The translations under genes and the position numbers were made by a program. Below the pieces are notes generated by a model. The model was not told where the DNA came from, did not search any database, and saw nothing but the letters and a program-made list of their open reading frames with translations. This document shows, one piece after another, positions 35,757 through 47,675 of a stretch of DNA of 64,000 nt. Positions within the stretch are counted from its first letter, which is position 1. Each line of letters opens with the position of its first letter. This DNA is from Megascapheus bottae (taxonomy: Eukaryota; Chordata; Mammalia; Rodentia; Geomyidae): contig JANJXV010001745.1 in the NCBI GenBank assembly GCA_024803745.1, forward strand, positions 16,149 to 80,148. The letters are read 5' to 3'.

Positions 35757-36213
35757 AGTGGACCACACACCAAAATGTAAATGCTTTGGGATCTAAACAG
35801 GCAAAGCTAACACAATCCCTCCCTGTTGGCTCAGAAGTGATTCAGTCCCTAGCCTTTCCTTTGACTCCAGTACTTCACAGGCCTCCACCTTTGCTACTTA
35901 AAACCTTATTTCCTCCTGGGAAATGGAATTTCCTAGGACCTCACCTAGGTGAGGGCTGCAATTGGGTGCCACTCATTCATGCCTGTAATCCAACTTCTCA
36001 ATAAGCACACTGCTGAGACTCCAGTAGCTTCTGAGGGAAATGAAATGGTGTGGTGGCCCAGTCCTAATAAAATAGCCAGCTTGTGCACTTGAGTCATGCT
36101 TAGCTCCCCTGTGAACACCCCAATGAACCAAACAGGCTCAGAGAGGTGCCAAGTATTCCAAGACTCAGCCAGGAGGGGCTGAGCAAGCCTGGGTTTGGAG
36201 GGGGAACACTTAC

Positions 36214-36391
36214 TTTTTCAAGAGAATAACCAGCAACTGCTCCATTGTACCTCACTGTCTGAAATTGTGCAGGACATTTCCCACATAAAAGAGATCACCT
36301 TTCTGGTAGGCAGGGATCAGCTTTATCAGCAGCATCTCTAACAGGCCTTCCTCCAGGATCCACAGGTTACAAGGCTCACTCAGAGTAGGAG
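36214..36391 (-). pseudogene. RasGEF N-terminal-like exon, copy B, with stop
   Basis: Counterpart of 3,531-3,708 with acceptor and donor (GTAAGT) retained. The Trp codon after NFRQ is TGA (36,252-36,254 on the plus-strand numbering), and the end is changed to EQLLVILLKK. It keeps LLIKLIPAYQKGDLFYVGNV. The nonsense codon marks this copy as dead unless the exon is skipped. Confidence 0.5.
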
Positions 36392-37159
36392 CTGACTCAC
36401 CGTCACACTATTGTGGCAAAAACAATGAATCATCAAACATAGAAATGGGAGCCCACTTCACATTGAGTAATTGGGATAGAGTAGATTGAAAATGCGACAA
36501 AGTGTCATCCCAGTATAGATACTTGAAAGGAACAAGAAGGTTGTAGTGTGTGGGGAGGTTGAGGGAGTCACATAGATTTCCTCTCAGGAATATGCCTCAT
36601 TTGAGTTGCCCTGGATTTTCCTGGCTACCTTCCTAGAGAAAGGCCTGATATACTGGATTCATGGCTTGGCACTGATCCAAGATCTACATCTTCGAGTGAG
36701 GCATCCACATGTTTCATGCCGGATACCCAGTCTCCTGACCTTTGGCAACAGCACAGCAACATCTTTGTTTCTGAGCTACAGGCCAAGTGAGCTGACTTGA
36801 GCTGGTTGTCAGATACAGTGGCTTGGTTACCATGGTTCCATATTCTGTTCCATTGTGAGGGAGGTAAGGTCACCTCTCAGGGCCCAATGACCAAAGCTCC
36901 GTGCTCACAGAAGACCTTCCCAAAGACATACTGGAAGCTGAAATCTCCCCTCCCACCTCACAATATACATGTGGTTGCAGTAAACAGTGCACATTGTTGG
37001 TCAAATACCAACGTCTTTAACCTGGCACAGCTACCAGCCTGGTCTCAGACTCAAGGACCCTTTCTTAGGTAAGATCCAACCTTAACTGTCACTATTCTCC
37101 TCATCCTGCACAAGCCATTTTCCTTCTCAGTGCCCTCTCAGTCTCCATTTTGCCCCTTG

Positions 37160-37358
37160 CACATTTTTTTGATAGTCCTGGGGCTTGATCTCAGAGCCCG
37201 AGCATTGTTCTTGGGCTTTCTTTAGGCTATAGCTGTCCCACTGAGCCACAGCACCACTTACAGCGTTTTCAATATAAGTGGTACTGAGGAATCAGCCTTA
37301 CTCTTTTTGTGTGGTAGCCAAGCACTCTATCACTAGATCCAACTCCCAGCCCATTGCA
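37160..37358 (-). repeat. Type 1 SINE
   Basis: Counterpart of 4,479. Confidence 0.8.
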
Positions 37359-37581
37359 CATATTTTTGACATTGATCTACTAAGACATTGATAGGTTTCT
37401 GTGTCCTAATCTATTATTTTCCGCTGATGAACATCTGTGTTGTCATCTGTAAAAAATGCAGGTGGGAAAATCATAGAAGTACTGGTGAAATAAAAAAAAG
37501 CATTACACACCTACATAAGTGTTCATTCTTCGTAGGAGAAAGGATATTTTGATATGATGATGACTATTTATAAAACTATAT

Positions 37582-37790
37582 CGGGGTTGGAAGTTTGGCC
37601 TAGTGGTAGAGTGCTTGCCTAGCTTCTATGAAGATCTGGATTTGATTCCTCAGTACCACGTAAATACAAAATCCCATAGTGGCACTGTGGCTCAAGTGGC
37701 AGAGGGATAGACTTGAGAAAACCCAAGGAAAGTGTTCAAGCCCTAAGTTCAAGCCCCAGGACTGGCAGAAGAAGAAGAAAAGGAAAGGAA
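37582..37790 (+). repeat. Type 1 SINE
   Basis: Counterpart of 4,903; the AAGAAG/AAAGG tail is longer here. Confidence 0.85.
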
Positions 37791-38204
37791 AGGAATGAAA
37801 AGAAAAAAAAGAAAAGAAAGTGCTTTTTACCAGCTAGTCACGCATATGCCGCTGATTTGCATATTGTGACCTATTCCTTTCCCTCAAGGGAGACAAGAAA
37901 AATAGATTTCATAACGTGCTATGCTGTTGTCCAGTCTCTGGATATTAATTCAAAACACAATAATGTCTGAGATATTTTGTGTGTGCATGTGTGTGTACGT
38001 CTGACAGTTGTGCATGCACAAGTGTGTATAGGGCCCTAAGGCTTACTCTCAGGGCCTATGTGATAACCCTGAGCTTATTTTCCTCAGAGGTATTGGTCTT
38101 TCACGTCTAGACTATTGTAGGTAGTTGGAGTTGAGATGTTCACATAATTTCTTGCCCTGTGCATTGGAACTGATTTCTCATATACCCAGTGCTGGTTTCT
38201 CATA

Positions 38205-38410
38205 CAGTTAATTGTAGCTATAGAGATGGATGTGCTCTAAGGATCCTAGTTAGAAGCCAGCCCTGGAAAGAAAGTCACTGATAGAGATCTTTTTCTTCCG
38301 TTAAGCACACACACACAAAAAAGGTAAAAGTAGAACTGACTCAGATCCTCTTGTACCAGCCATGAGAAAAAATAGTAATTGGCAGCACCTTGTCCCTGAG
38401 AAGAATCCTT
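38205..38410 (+). repeat. Type 2 SINE, decayed
   Basis: Counterpart of 5,505. Confidence 0.5.
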
Positions 38411-38581
38411 AGTACTGGTTTAAAAAAAGAAAGAAAATAATGAAAACATTAAAATTTCTGAGGATTTCATAAGGATAAAGGTGCCTGTGAATAATCTTGT
38501 CCTTTCAGATTCCCCCAAGAGCTTATGTCTATCTACATTTTATCTAAGTTTTGTAAAGATATTTACTCATATTCTATCTTT

Positions 38582-38771
38582 TTTTGCCAGTCTTTGGCTT
38601 AAGCTCAGGGCCTGAGGACTGTCCTTGGATTTTTATCAAGGCTAGAACTCTACCATTTTATCCTCATCACCACTTCTGCCTTTTTCTAAGTATGTGGTAC
38701 CAAGGAATAGCACCCGGGTCTTCATGCATGCTAGGCAAGCATTCTACTGCTAGGCCAAATTCTCGCTCCAT
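38582..38771 (-). repeat. Type 1 SINE specific to copy B
   Basis: Flanked by a perfect 13-bp target-site duplication ATATTCTATCTTT at 38,569-38,581 and 38,772-38,784. Copy A is uninterrupted at 5,865-5,885, so the insertion followed the duplication. Confidence 0.92.
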
Positions 38772-39082
38772 ATATTCTATCTTTCTTAAACAGAGATACC
38801 CATCCAAAGAAACACACACACAAACTCACATGCACTATACCACACACCCATATGTGTCTGGCTATGTATGTATATATAGTCACATGTATTAATCTGTCTC
38901 TATATATAAATGCATAAAAAATATGTATTTAGACAAACAGATAGGATACATAGATAGATAGGTCTCAGAGATTTCCAGATTCTGTGCAAGTCTTCTGAGT
39001 GCAACTTATCATTCTATTGTTTGTCAAGTTAGAGTCCCTCTAACTTTTGGCCAGCTCTTTGTCCTTTGCTACCTTTTTTTTG

Positions 39083-39332
39083 TTGTTGTTGTTTTTGTGA
39101 GTCCTTGGATTTGAACGCTCAGCCTGGGTGCTGTCACTGAGCTTCTTTCAGTCAAGGAAAGTGCTCTACCCCTTGAACCACAGCACCCATTCCAGATTTT
39201 TATAGCGGTTTATTGCAGATAAGAGTCTCATTGAGTTTCTGTCCTGGGTGGCTTTGAAATGTGATCCTCGTGTCTCAAACTCCTGAGTAGCTAGGATGAC
39301 AGGCTTGAGCCACCAGTACCTGGTTTCTTAGC
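39083..39332 (-). repeat. Type 2 SINE
   Basis: Counterpart of 6,164. Confidence 0.8.
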
Positions 39333-39459
39333 TTTTTTTACCCTTCTGTTTTTGGCCCCACCACAGCTTTGGTATCTACCTTCCTATGTTCTCTCCATCT
39401 GCCACCAGCCAGGGGACTGAAAGATGCTTTCCACCCACTAATTTATGTCCTCCTCTGTC

Positions 39460-40160
39460 TCGGCTGACAGCAAAGAAATGCACTCATGGTCTGGATGCCA
39501 AACACAAAGCCATGTGATTGTTTCTCAGTCTGGAAGGTCCCATCAGATTTCAAGCCAGCAGAGGCTCAGTTTGATGCTCCTCCAGGGCTTCTTAGATTTT
39601 TCTCATAGTAATCCACAACACCTTTGTCATCACTTGAGTAGCTACTTCATGGACTATACCTGCATTCCCTCCAGAATTAGATACCCTTACCAGCAGGACA
39701 CACGAGGGTGGATTAGGTGTGCGGCCTGTAGGTGGATCAGAGCCTGTCAAATTTAGAGGGGATTTCTCCACTACAGGAAATGGAATACAGATTTAAATCC
39801 ACATTCATGATGTTACCATCTCAGGCAGAAGTTATTATCAAATGTGGCATCGCCTACTTCTGCCATAGGGTTGATGACCCAGCACCAAAGAGAATGTATT
39901 CACCCAGGCCCAATGGGACCCTGAACTTTTAGGTAGGGTTTGCCTTTGGAGGTCATGAGATCTCAGTCTACAAAGGATGAGCCCCCTCCCATGAGGCATA
40001 GCGAACAGAGCCAAAGTGCAACCCAGTTAAGCAGCAGATCAAGTTTCCCATCTTCAGTAGGGTATGGTTTGAAAACTGTGCATAGCTAATATTTGAGGTT
40101 CTGTTTGAAGCCATCCCAGAAAGGAAAGACCATGAAACTCTCATTTCCAATGAACTTCCA
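39460..40160. other. Copy B-specific sequence, no gene recognised
   Basis: Not matched in copy A although both flanks are. Open frames on both strands are short and unlike known proteins. Confidence 0.4.
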
Positions 40161-40628
40161 AGAAAAAAGCCAAAAAACACCTGGCATCAAGCTCCAGAAT
40201 CTGTGCTCCTGACATTTTAGTGGATAACAAGCCCACCCACATTTCTGTGGCCAAAAGAAATCTCAATATTGAGGTTTCAGCTTCCCTGGTATCCAAGTTT
40301 GGATGCACTAAAACTTCTCTCACTTAGATCGCACCATTCCTGTGACTTTTTGTGAGATTGCTCAATATCTGTCTGTACTTTAGCTTATGTATTATCATCC
40401 ATAACTTTCCATGAGACTGTCCTCATGACAAACAAACATGCAATCTGGCTTTGTATATGTAATCATTGCACAATGAAAACATGGAACATAATACTGTACT
40501 TTAAAATACTGTATGTCCATACCCATGCATGCAGCAGAAAGTAATAAGAATCACTTTTGACCTGAATTTTATGCTACCAAATTACTACCACATTTCTTAC
40601 TACATCCAGTGGTCTCTCTCATCCCCTG

Positions 40629-40820
40629 GATTTTTTTGCCAGTCCTGGATGTTGAACTTATGGCCTGACAATGGTCCTTGGCCTTTCTCAAGCCCAGAAC
40701 ACTATCACTTGAGCCACCGCACCACTTCTGGCTTTTTCTATATACGTAGTACTGAGGAATAGAAACCGGGTCCTTATGCATGCTATGCAAGCACTCTACT
40801 ACTAGGTTAAACTCCCAGCC
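40629..40820 (-). repeat. Type 1 SINE
   Basis: Counterpart of 11,753. Confidence 0.85.
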
Positions 40821-40885
40821 CACATCCCTTATATTTCTATAATCATCTTTTAAGTAGCTACTGTTCATCTTTTCCATGTTTCCTT

Positions 40886-41120
40886 TTTTTTGGGGTGGGA
40901 GAGGGGATCAAGGGCTTGAATTTGGCCTGGGCCCTACCCTGAGCTCTTCAGCTCCAGGCACTACCCTTGGCCAAGCCCCACTTGCCATTTTCTAGAGGTT
41001 AACTGGGGATAATCTTCTCAGGTCCTTTTGTGCCTGGGCTGGCTTTGAACTTTGAGCCTCAAATCTCAGCCTCCAGAGTAGCTAGGATTACAGGTGTGAG
41101 CCACCATGCAGAGCCATGCT
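40886..41120 (-). repeat. Type 2 SINE
   Basis: Counterpart of 12,024, without the internal duplication present there. Confidence 0.85.
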
Positions 41121-41467
41121 TCTAATTTTTTACACTACTGTAAGTTTTACAAATCTATGTCTTAGTTTTGTCTTGGTACAAAATTCTGAAGGGAGCTGGT
41201 TAAAGGAATAATTAGTGGTGGTAGAAAGAATTCATCTTCCTCTTAACGTCACCTCCAGAACAGTGAGAAAGCACACATTCTTCACATTATGAACAGTGGT
41301 GTTTTATTTAGACTCATTTAGCAGAACAAGAGGAAAGGCTAATAGTAAATCACAAGTGTTTCATCATCTGTGATTAATTAAATATAAAGGAAGCACTGAA
41401 GTCATTTTGGACTTACTCACCCAAAACAAAATACTTACGACTCTTGACTTTATTTGCCCACCAAAGA

Positions 41468-41556
41468 AACCAGAATTAGAGCTGTGGCTCAAGTGGCAAG
41501 CATTAATATTGGCAAAGATGCTTAAGGAGTGCTTGTGCAGAGTTCAAGCTAAACAA
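41468..41556 (+). repeat. Type 1 SINE, right half
   Basis: Counterpart of 12,650. Confidence 0.55.
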
Positions 41557-41561
41557 TTTGT

Positions 41562-41563
<2 letters not shown>

Positions 41564-41602
<39 letters not shown>
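41564..41602. repeat. (CA)n microsatellite
   Basis: About 19 units; counterpart of the longer CA tract at 12,763. Confidence 0.95.
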
Positions 41603-41604
<2 letters not shown>

Positions 41605-41764
41605 ATATCCCCAGAAATGTGTCCTTACATGTTTTGTGAATGTTTCATAAAAAACTTGAGGCAAAAGGTGATGAAAGCACTTTTCTATTGTGCAAATTTT
41701 GCAATGAACAAGGACTAGTATCTTCCATCATACCTTCCATTCAAAAACTGAATGGAACCCTGCC

Positions 41765-41846
41765 TCTTTCTCTGTTTCTCTCCCCCCTCCTATTTCTCTT
41801 TCTCTCTCCCCCCCCCACCTCCCTCTCTCCCTCCCTCCCTCCCTCC

Positions 41847-41920
<74 letters not shown>

Positions 41921-41921
41921 C
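41765..41921. repeat. (CT)n / (CCCT)n polypyrimidine tract
   Basis: TTTCTCTCTCCCCCC and CCTCCCTCCCT words, then about 70 bases of nearly pure CT. Copy A has only CACCTCTCTCTTTGGTGAC at this spot. Confidence 0.95.
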
Positions 41922-41927
41922 TTTTGG

Positions 41928-42108
41928 TGACAATCCACAGGCTTGATCTCAGGACCTGAGCTTCGTTTGCTCAATGGTAGCCCTCTACCACTTGAGCCAC
42001 AGTGCTACTTCTGGCTTGTTGTTCTTTTTATATAGTACTGAGGAATTGAACTCAGGCATTCATGCTTGCTAGGTAAGCACTCTACCACTAAGCCACATTG
42101 GAATCTCT
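41928..42108 (-). repeat. Type 1 SINE
   Basis: Counterpart of 13,432. Confidence 0.85.
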
Positions 42109-42109
42109 T

Positions 42110-43455
42110 ATAGAGGTTTCTGACAAAGGTTTTCCTATCTTGTATTTATTTCTTCTGTGAGTGCTCTTAATGCTTGCTGAAGGTTGACTTCTGAAGACTT
42201 CCTCTCATGCTTACATATAGAGATAAATGTTTTCCATTACTCAGACTTGCTCTCCTCTATATATTCTGAAATGTACTGAAGACTGACTTCTGATTAAAAG
42301 TCATTGCACATTTGTTATATTCATTTGTTTTATTTTCTTCTATGTGAATCAGGTTTGTGATGAACACAGAGGTATGCTTTCCAGGTCAAACTTTCCACAT
42401 TTGTAATGTTCATGAGGTTTTTTTCCCCTATGTGCATTCTACACTCTGCCATGCCTTCGGGATGGATTTTCCACATTCGTTACATTCATAGGGTTTCTAT
42501 CCTGTGTGTGTTGTCTGATACAATCTCAAGTATGACTTGTTGAAAAACTTTCTGTTTTATTTCAATGATATGATTTTCTCCTGTGGTTGTTTAGTGATAA
42601 ATTCTGAGTTGTGCCTTCTGGGGTAAAGACTGAACATTTGCTACGTTCATTAAGGGTTTTATCTTGTGTTCATTCTGTGATGCAAGCTGAATTTTCTTCC
42701 AAAGACTAAAAAGTCTTTCCCATTTATTACACTGCTAAGTTTTCTCATGTGTATGAATTCTCTTATGCTTGCAGAGCTGTGAATTCTCCCTGAAGATCTT
42801 TCCACATTTTTGGTTTCTGTTATGCCTCCTGAGATGTGACCCCACTTGCAGGTCTTTCCACATTTGTTGCACTCATAGGATTTGTCTACTGTGTGTTTAT
42901 TCTGATGAACATGGAGTTGTGCCTTCCAGATGAAAGACTTTCCAGATTCACTATATTCATAAGGTTTCTCTCCTGTGTGAACTGTTTTATGTGTGTTGAG
43001 ATGTGACTTCCTTGTGAAGGACTTTCCACATTTTTCACAAACATAAGGTTTCTCTCCTGTGTGATGAACACAGACTTGTGTCATCCAGTGGAAAGACGTT
43101 CCACATTCACTACATTCATAAGGTTTCTCTCCTGTGTGAATTGTATTATATCTGTTGGGATGTGACTTCTGTGTGGAGGACTTTCCACATTTATCCCATT
43201 CATAAGATTTCTCTTCTGTGTGAGGTCTCTGATGCCTGCTAAGAGCTGAATTCTGGGCTGAAATTTTCTTAGGTTCCTCATATCTGTAAGGTTCTCTTCT
43301 GTTGGAGATCGAGGTTGCAACATCAGGTCTGACTTATCAGAAATTGAATTTTCACACTTGATATACTCATCAGAAACTCAGGAGATTTGCTCTGAGGCAT
43401 TGTAAGGCGTATTTCATTACTGAAAGATTTCTCACATTCACTACATGTATGTGGA
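42110..43455 (-). pseudogene. C2H2 zinc-finger array, copy B (decayed)
   Basis: Minus-strand counterpart of the copy A array. The best fingers are at about 43,060-42,980 (YVCEKCGKSFTRKSHLNTHK) and 42,880-42,850. Others lost cysteines (YEYSESGKSF) or are frame-shifted. The block lacks its upstream linker and any KRAB exon because homology stops at 43,455, where a type 1 SINE begins. It cannot make a KRAB zinc-finger protein. Confidence 0.85.
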
Positions 43456-43464
43456 GTCTCTTCT

Positions 43465-43665
43465 TTTTTTATTCTTGCCAGTCCTGGGCTTGAGCTCAGG
43501 GCCTGAGCACTGTCTTTGAACTTTCTCAATGTTAGAGCTCTACCACTTGAGCCTCAGCAAAACTTCCAGCTTTTTTTTTCTATGTATGTGGTAGTGAGGA
43601 ATCGAACCTGTGTCTTCATGCACGCTAGGCAAGCACTCTACCAGTAGGCAAAACTCCTGTGGGCC
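43465..43665 (-). repeat. Type 1 SINE at truncation point of copy B
   Basis: Antisense, near-consensus. Copy A sequence does not resume on its far side. Confidence 0.85.
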
Positions 43666-43736
43666 AGAAGTTTAGCTTAGTGCCAGCCAGGATACATTCC
43701 TCAGTACCACATGCATTAAAATAAAAACCCTAGATA

Positions 43737-43955
43737 AACCCGGTGTGGTGACTAACGCCTATAATCCTAACTACTCAAGAGGCTGAGATTTGAAGATGGA
43801 GGTTCAAAAGACTAAGCACTAAAGACCCTGAGACTCTTCCCTTCAATTAACCACTAGAAAACCAGAAGTGGCATTGTGGCTCAAGAGGTAGGATGGTATC
43901 TTTGAGGTGAAGAGCTTAGAGACAGCATCCAGGCCCAGAGTTCAAGCCTCATGAC
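43737..43955 (+). repeat. Type 2 SINE
   Basis: ACCCGGTGTGGTGACTAACG to GTTCAAGCCTCATGAC. Confidence 0.85.
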
Positions 43956-43956
43956 T

Positions 43957-43974
43957 CACACACACGCACGCACG

Positions 43975-44007
<33 letters not shown>
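43957..44007. repeat. (CA/CGCA)n microsatellite
   Basis: CACACA and CGCACGCACG runs in the tail of the preceding SINE. Confidence 0.95.
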
Positions 44008-44009
<2 letters not shown>

Positions 44010-44118
44010 TTAAGAGGTGCTGTGGCTCAAATGGTAGAACTCTAGTCTTGAGAAAGTCCAAGGACAGTGCTCAGGCCCTGTGTTCAAGTCCCAGGTCTGC
44101 CAAAAAAAAACATGCCTG
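44010..44118 (+). repeat. Type 1 SINE, right half
   Basis: GTGCTGTGGCTCAAATGGTAG to CCAGGTCTGCC and poly-A. Confidence 0.75.
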
Positions 44119-44149
44119 GGCAGAAAAATCAGTGAGACTTCTTCCAGTG

Positions 44150-44250
44150 AGTGGCAGTGATAGGCTTGAACTTGCTATGTTGGCTCAAGGCTAGAGCTCT
44201 ACTACTTCCTGCTTGCTACTGGTTAATTGGAGATGAGTCTCATTTCCATG
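44150..44250 (-). repeat. Type 2 SINE fragment
   Basis: GGCTCAAGGCTAGAGCTCTAC and GGTTAATTGGAGATGAGTCTC. Confidence 0.6.
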
Positions 44251-44369
44251 GGACTCGATCTCCTATTAATCACTCTCCCTCCCAAAAACAAAAAACCCAA
44301 CCAGGTTCTAAGTTAAAGCATTAATATCAATACAATTAAAAGAGAAAGAAACTGAAAACAAAAGACAGA

Positions 44370-44494
<125 letters not shown>

Positions 44495-44510
44495 AAAGAA
44501 ATAATTATAT

Positions 44511-44745
44511 GGCCGGACATGGGGCTCACACTGGTAAACCTATCTACTCAGGAGGCTTAGATCTGAGGATCAAGGTTTGAAGCCAGGCCAGGTACTAAAG
44601 GATTTGAGACTCTTATCTCCAATTACCTTCTAGAAAATGGGAAGTGGGGCTTGGCTCCAGGCTAGGGTGATAGGCTTGAGGTGAAGTGCTCAGGGACAGT
44701 ACCCAGGCCAACTTCAAGGCCCATGACTCATACAAAACAGAAAAG
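44511..44745 (+). repeat. Type 2 SINE
   Basis: GGCCGGACATGGGGCTCAC to CAACTTCAAGGCCCATGACTC. Confidence 0.85.
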
Positions 44746-45247
44746 AAATAATTATAACTTATAAAAACCAGAGGCTAGACCCTGAGTTCAAGGAGTAGGA
44801 CCAGCCCAGGAAAAGCAAAACAAAACCAAAGCCAAACTTGACATATGTTGCAAGTAATAGCACCCAGTAGACTTGAGAAAATAAACAAAAACTTCAGAGA
44901 GAAGTACCAGCCATTCGGTTTAAGGCATAGTACCAGCATCCAAACTTAAAAAAATAAACATGAGCAATCAAGGTTTAGCTCAAATTCTACAGCCTGCTAG
45001 CTCTGAAGAAAAACTTTCAGTGAGCGTATACTAGGCCCTGATTTAAAACCATAGGTAAATCACCAAGGGGCAAAACAAAACAGAAAAATCAATGTTAACT
45101 TTCACCTAAAGAATTCTAGCTGCCTAGCTTGCTGAAATCTTAGGATCACAGTTCGAAGCAAGCCTGGACAGGAAAGTCCATGAGTTTTTGTGAATTGTAT
45201 GCCAGTCCTGGGGCTTGAACTTGTGGTGTTGTGCTGATGGCTAGAGC
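44746..45247. other. SINE scraps left of the ERV
   Basis: Type 2-like scraps at about 45,110-45,185 (sense) and 45,193-45,247 (antisense, GCCAGTCCTGGGGCTTGAAC). No gene. Confidence 0.5.
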
Positions 45248-45627
45248 TGATGGGAGCCAGCAGGAAAGGAAATACCTTCTCAGCCATCCATATAGTTTCT
45301 ATTAGTCAATGGGTTCTCAGAAGTTAGGCGATACCTCTTGCGGTTTGACATTACTACAACTGAATAATCGCTGCCTTCATTGCCACAACTGAATAATCAT
45401 TGCAATGACTTCATTGCCATGACTTCCTCATTTTTGTTTTTGATCTCCCCCTAGCCTGAAAAGTCCCCACCAGCTATACTAGTATAAAACCTGTACTGCA
45501 ACCTTCAATAAATGAGAGCTTGATCAAACCTTCCAACTTGCTCTCCTTTTGTATGTCTCCTGAGCCTCCATTCATCTGCCCCTCTCTTCCCAGGTCCTAG
45601 TTAAAAAAACCCTGGTGGGCCAGGGCA
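45248..45627 (+). mobile_element. ERV1 5' LTR
   Basis: Begins TGATGGG and ends GGGCA. Promoter TATAAAA is at 45,483-45,489 and poly-A signal AATAAA at 45,507-45,512, closely spaced, then a T/C-rich downstream region. It is 33 bases shorter than the 3' LTR owing to one missing segment near 45,285. Confidence 0.9.
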
Positions 45628-45629
45628 CC

Positions 45630-45647
45630 TGGTGCCCAACGTGGGGT
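45630..45647 (+). promoter_or_regulatory. ERV1 primer-binding site (tRNA-Lys1,2 type)
   Basis: TGGTGCCCAACGTGGGGT, two bases after the LTR. It differs by a few bases from the complement of the tRNA-Lys1,2 3' end used by type D and many class II elements. Confidence 0.85.
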
Positions 45648-45810
45648 CTGGGACATGAGGAAGTTTCGTGAACTCATCTCAAACATAATCGGCCCATACT
45701 TCAGAGATCGCAGCACATCAACGGTGTGAGTGAAGATGCGATTGAGATCATTGCAGGACCGCCTGCCTTTGAGCTCTATCTGTGTAAGTTAAGAGGTGAG
45801 TTGCCCATAT

Positions 45811-47675
45811 ATGGGGCAGGCATTCATCACTCATGATCTCTTTCTTAAGGGTCTCAAGGACTCTCTCAAGGCATGAGGAATTCGGGTTAAGAAAAAAGAT
45901 TTAAAAAGATTCTTTGATCTTGTCACTGATATATATTCCTGGTTTCCGCAGGAAGGTATCACTAATGATAAAAGATGGGGTAGAGTGGGAGATTGCTTGC
46001 AGGACTATTATAAAATTTTTGGCCCAGAAAAAATTCCTGTCCAAACTTTTTCATATTGGTTCCTGATAAATGATGTCCTTCATATTCATAAACCAGCCCC
46101 AGACTTGCAGGAGGTAATTCAAGATGGAGAGCATCTTCTCCAATGACACTCTCGTCTCCCCTCTGTATGCCAATTTACTTCTATCCCTATCCCAGGCAAT
46201 CAAGAAAACCTTAAAACTACCTAATGTCTCTAGGCCCCTCTCCCCTACCAAGCTTCTTTATTCCTCTTTTACCCAGTTTGATAATGAGAAGCCTAATGAA
46301 ATACTCCCTACAGCAAACATGATCTCTTTGAAAAAAGAGGCTACAAAATACCACAAGCCTGATTGGCCACCCCCTTATGTTACTGCACCAGCCCTCTGTG
46401 CCCCGTCCTTGACACGGATGATATTTCTGGGACCATTAGTAGAGCCAAAATTAAACTCTCTCAGGATGCCGCTTCCCTTAAAGAAATTTAACAGCAAAAT
46501 AGGGAACATTTACAACTTATTAAGGAATTGAGAGCCCTTGACTTAGAACTGCAAAACCTTACCCTTTCCTTTTCCTCTCCACCAAACTCAAAAACTCCAA
46601 AACGAAATTCAAAAATATCTCAAGCCCACTCAACCCTCCAGATATTCACCATCACTCAAAGCAGCAAGTCCATTTCAAAAATTCAGGGCTCTGAGGCCAG
46701 TCCCCTAAATAAGGAGAAAATAGCCGCCCAAAATGAAGACTCTGATCAGGAAGAGGAACCTTCAGGTGACTAGATCATGACCCTGACAAGGTCGCCGATC
46801 AAACATATCGCCATTTAGGACTAAAGCATCTTAAGGAATTAAAAGTTGCTGCTTCAAATTATGGCCCAACCATTCCCTTTACCTTAGCTCTTTTAGAAAA
46901 TCTGAGTGACCGATGGCTGATTCCCAATGATTGGTATTTCTTGGTGCACGCCATGTTGTCTGGGGTTATTTCGTTCTATGGAAAACTGAATTTGTTGAAA
47001 ATTGCAGAGAAATAGCTCAACATACCTCAGAGAGCCAGACCTCCAAGAATTGGATACGTCATAAATTACTGGGCAAAAGTCCTTATGACTCTAATGAAAA
47101 ACAGGCTCGCTTTCCCCCTGGCCTTTTGGCCCAAATACAGCATGTGGGTTCAAAAACCTGGAAACGACCCCCCCTAAGGGATCAGCAACCACCTCCCTTG
47201 CCAAACTTCAACAAGGGCCCGATGAGCCTTACAGCAATTTTATTAGCCACCTTACCGAAGCACATGAATGGCTTGTGGGAAATAAAGAAAACGAAAGCGC
47301 TTTCATTAAATATCTTGCTTTTGAAAATGGATGCTAACCTCGCCTGACAAGCAGCCATTCGTCCACACCACACAGGCAGTGATATATCTGACTATATCTG
47401 TCTATGCGCCGGCATCAGCTCGGCACATGCCATTGGTTTAGCCATTGGAGCAGCCTTAAAAGACTTTCCTAATGTCTGTCGCTCAAAAACTGCTTTAATT
47501 GTAAAGAAGCTGGCTATTTTTCTAAAGACTGTACAGCCCCTCTGGCAGAACACCCTCCTCCAACAACTGTCTGCCCCTGATGTAAAAGAGGCAAGCACTG
47601 GTCTTCTGAATGTCATTCAAAAACAGACATTGAAGGAAAGCCCCTCCCCCAAAAGCAGGGAAACTTCTAAAAGGG
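45811..47675 (+). pseudogene. gag: ERV1 gag remnant
   Basis: Starts at an ATG giving MGQAF, a myristoylation signal, after a leader of about 160 bases. The matrix part retains KRFFDLVTDIYSWFPQEG and VGDCLQDYYKIFGPEK, type D-like. In-frame TGA codons occur at 45,874 and 46,144 and several more follow. The capsid remnant near 46,860 reads YGPTIPFTLALLENLSDRW. The nucleocapsid near 47,485 has CFNCKEAGYFSKDC, with the zinc-binding His changed to Tyr, and a second knuckle interrupted by TGA. It cannot be translated in full. Confidence 0.85.
47658..47664 (+). promoter_or_regulatory. ERV1 gag-pro frameshift slippery site
   Basis: GGGAAAC in the correct phase (G GGA AAC) 8 bases before the gag stop TAA at 47,668. 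It is followed within about 10 bases by AGGG/CCCT complementary words that could form the downstream structure. GGGAAAC is the slip sequence used by simian type D viruses. Confidence 0.75.

Larger units (their letters stand above)
35757..43455. repeat. Segmental duplication, copy B
   Basis: Same order and orientation as 3,074-15,265. Matching blocks are 35,757-39,450, 40,165-40,322, 40,352-41,755 and 41,928-43,455. Compared with copy A it lacks the MFAP1/L1 block, carries different sequence at about 39,460-40,160, gained a type 1 SINE at 38,582 and a long CT tract at 41,796. It stops inside the zinc-finger exon where a SINE begins. The two copies are about 32.7 kb apart. Confidence 0.85.

Noticed and set aside
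39445..39932. Possible gene in copy B-specific segment
   Set aside because: Short frames on both strands with no recognisable protein or intact structure.
41741..41974. CRISPR-like or satellite array
   Set aside because: The period is two to four bases without spacers; simple CT microsatellite in a mammalian genome.
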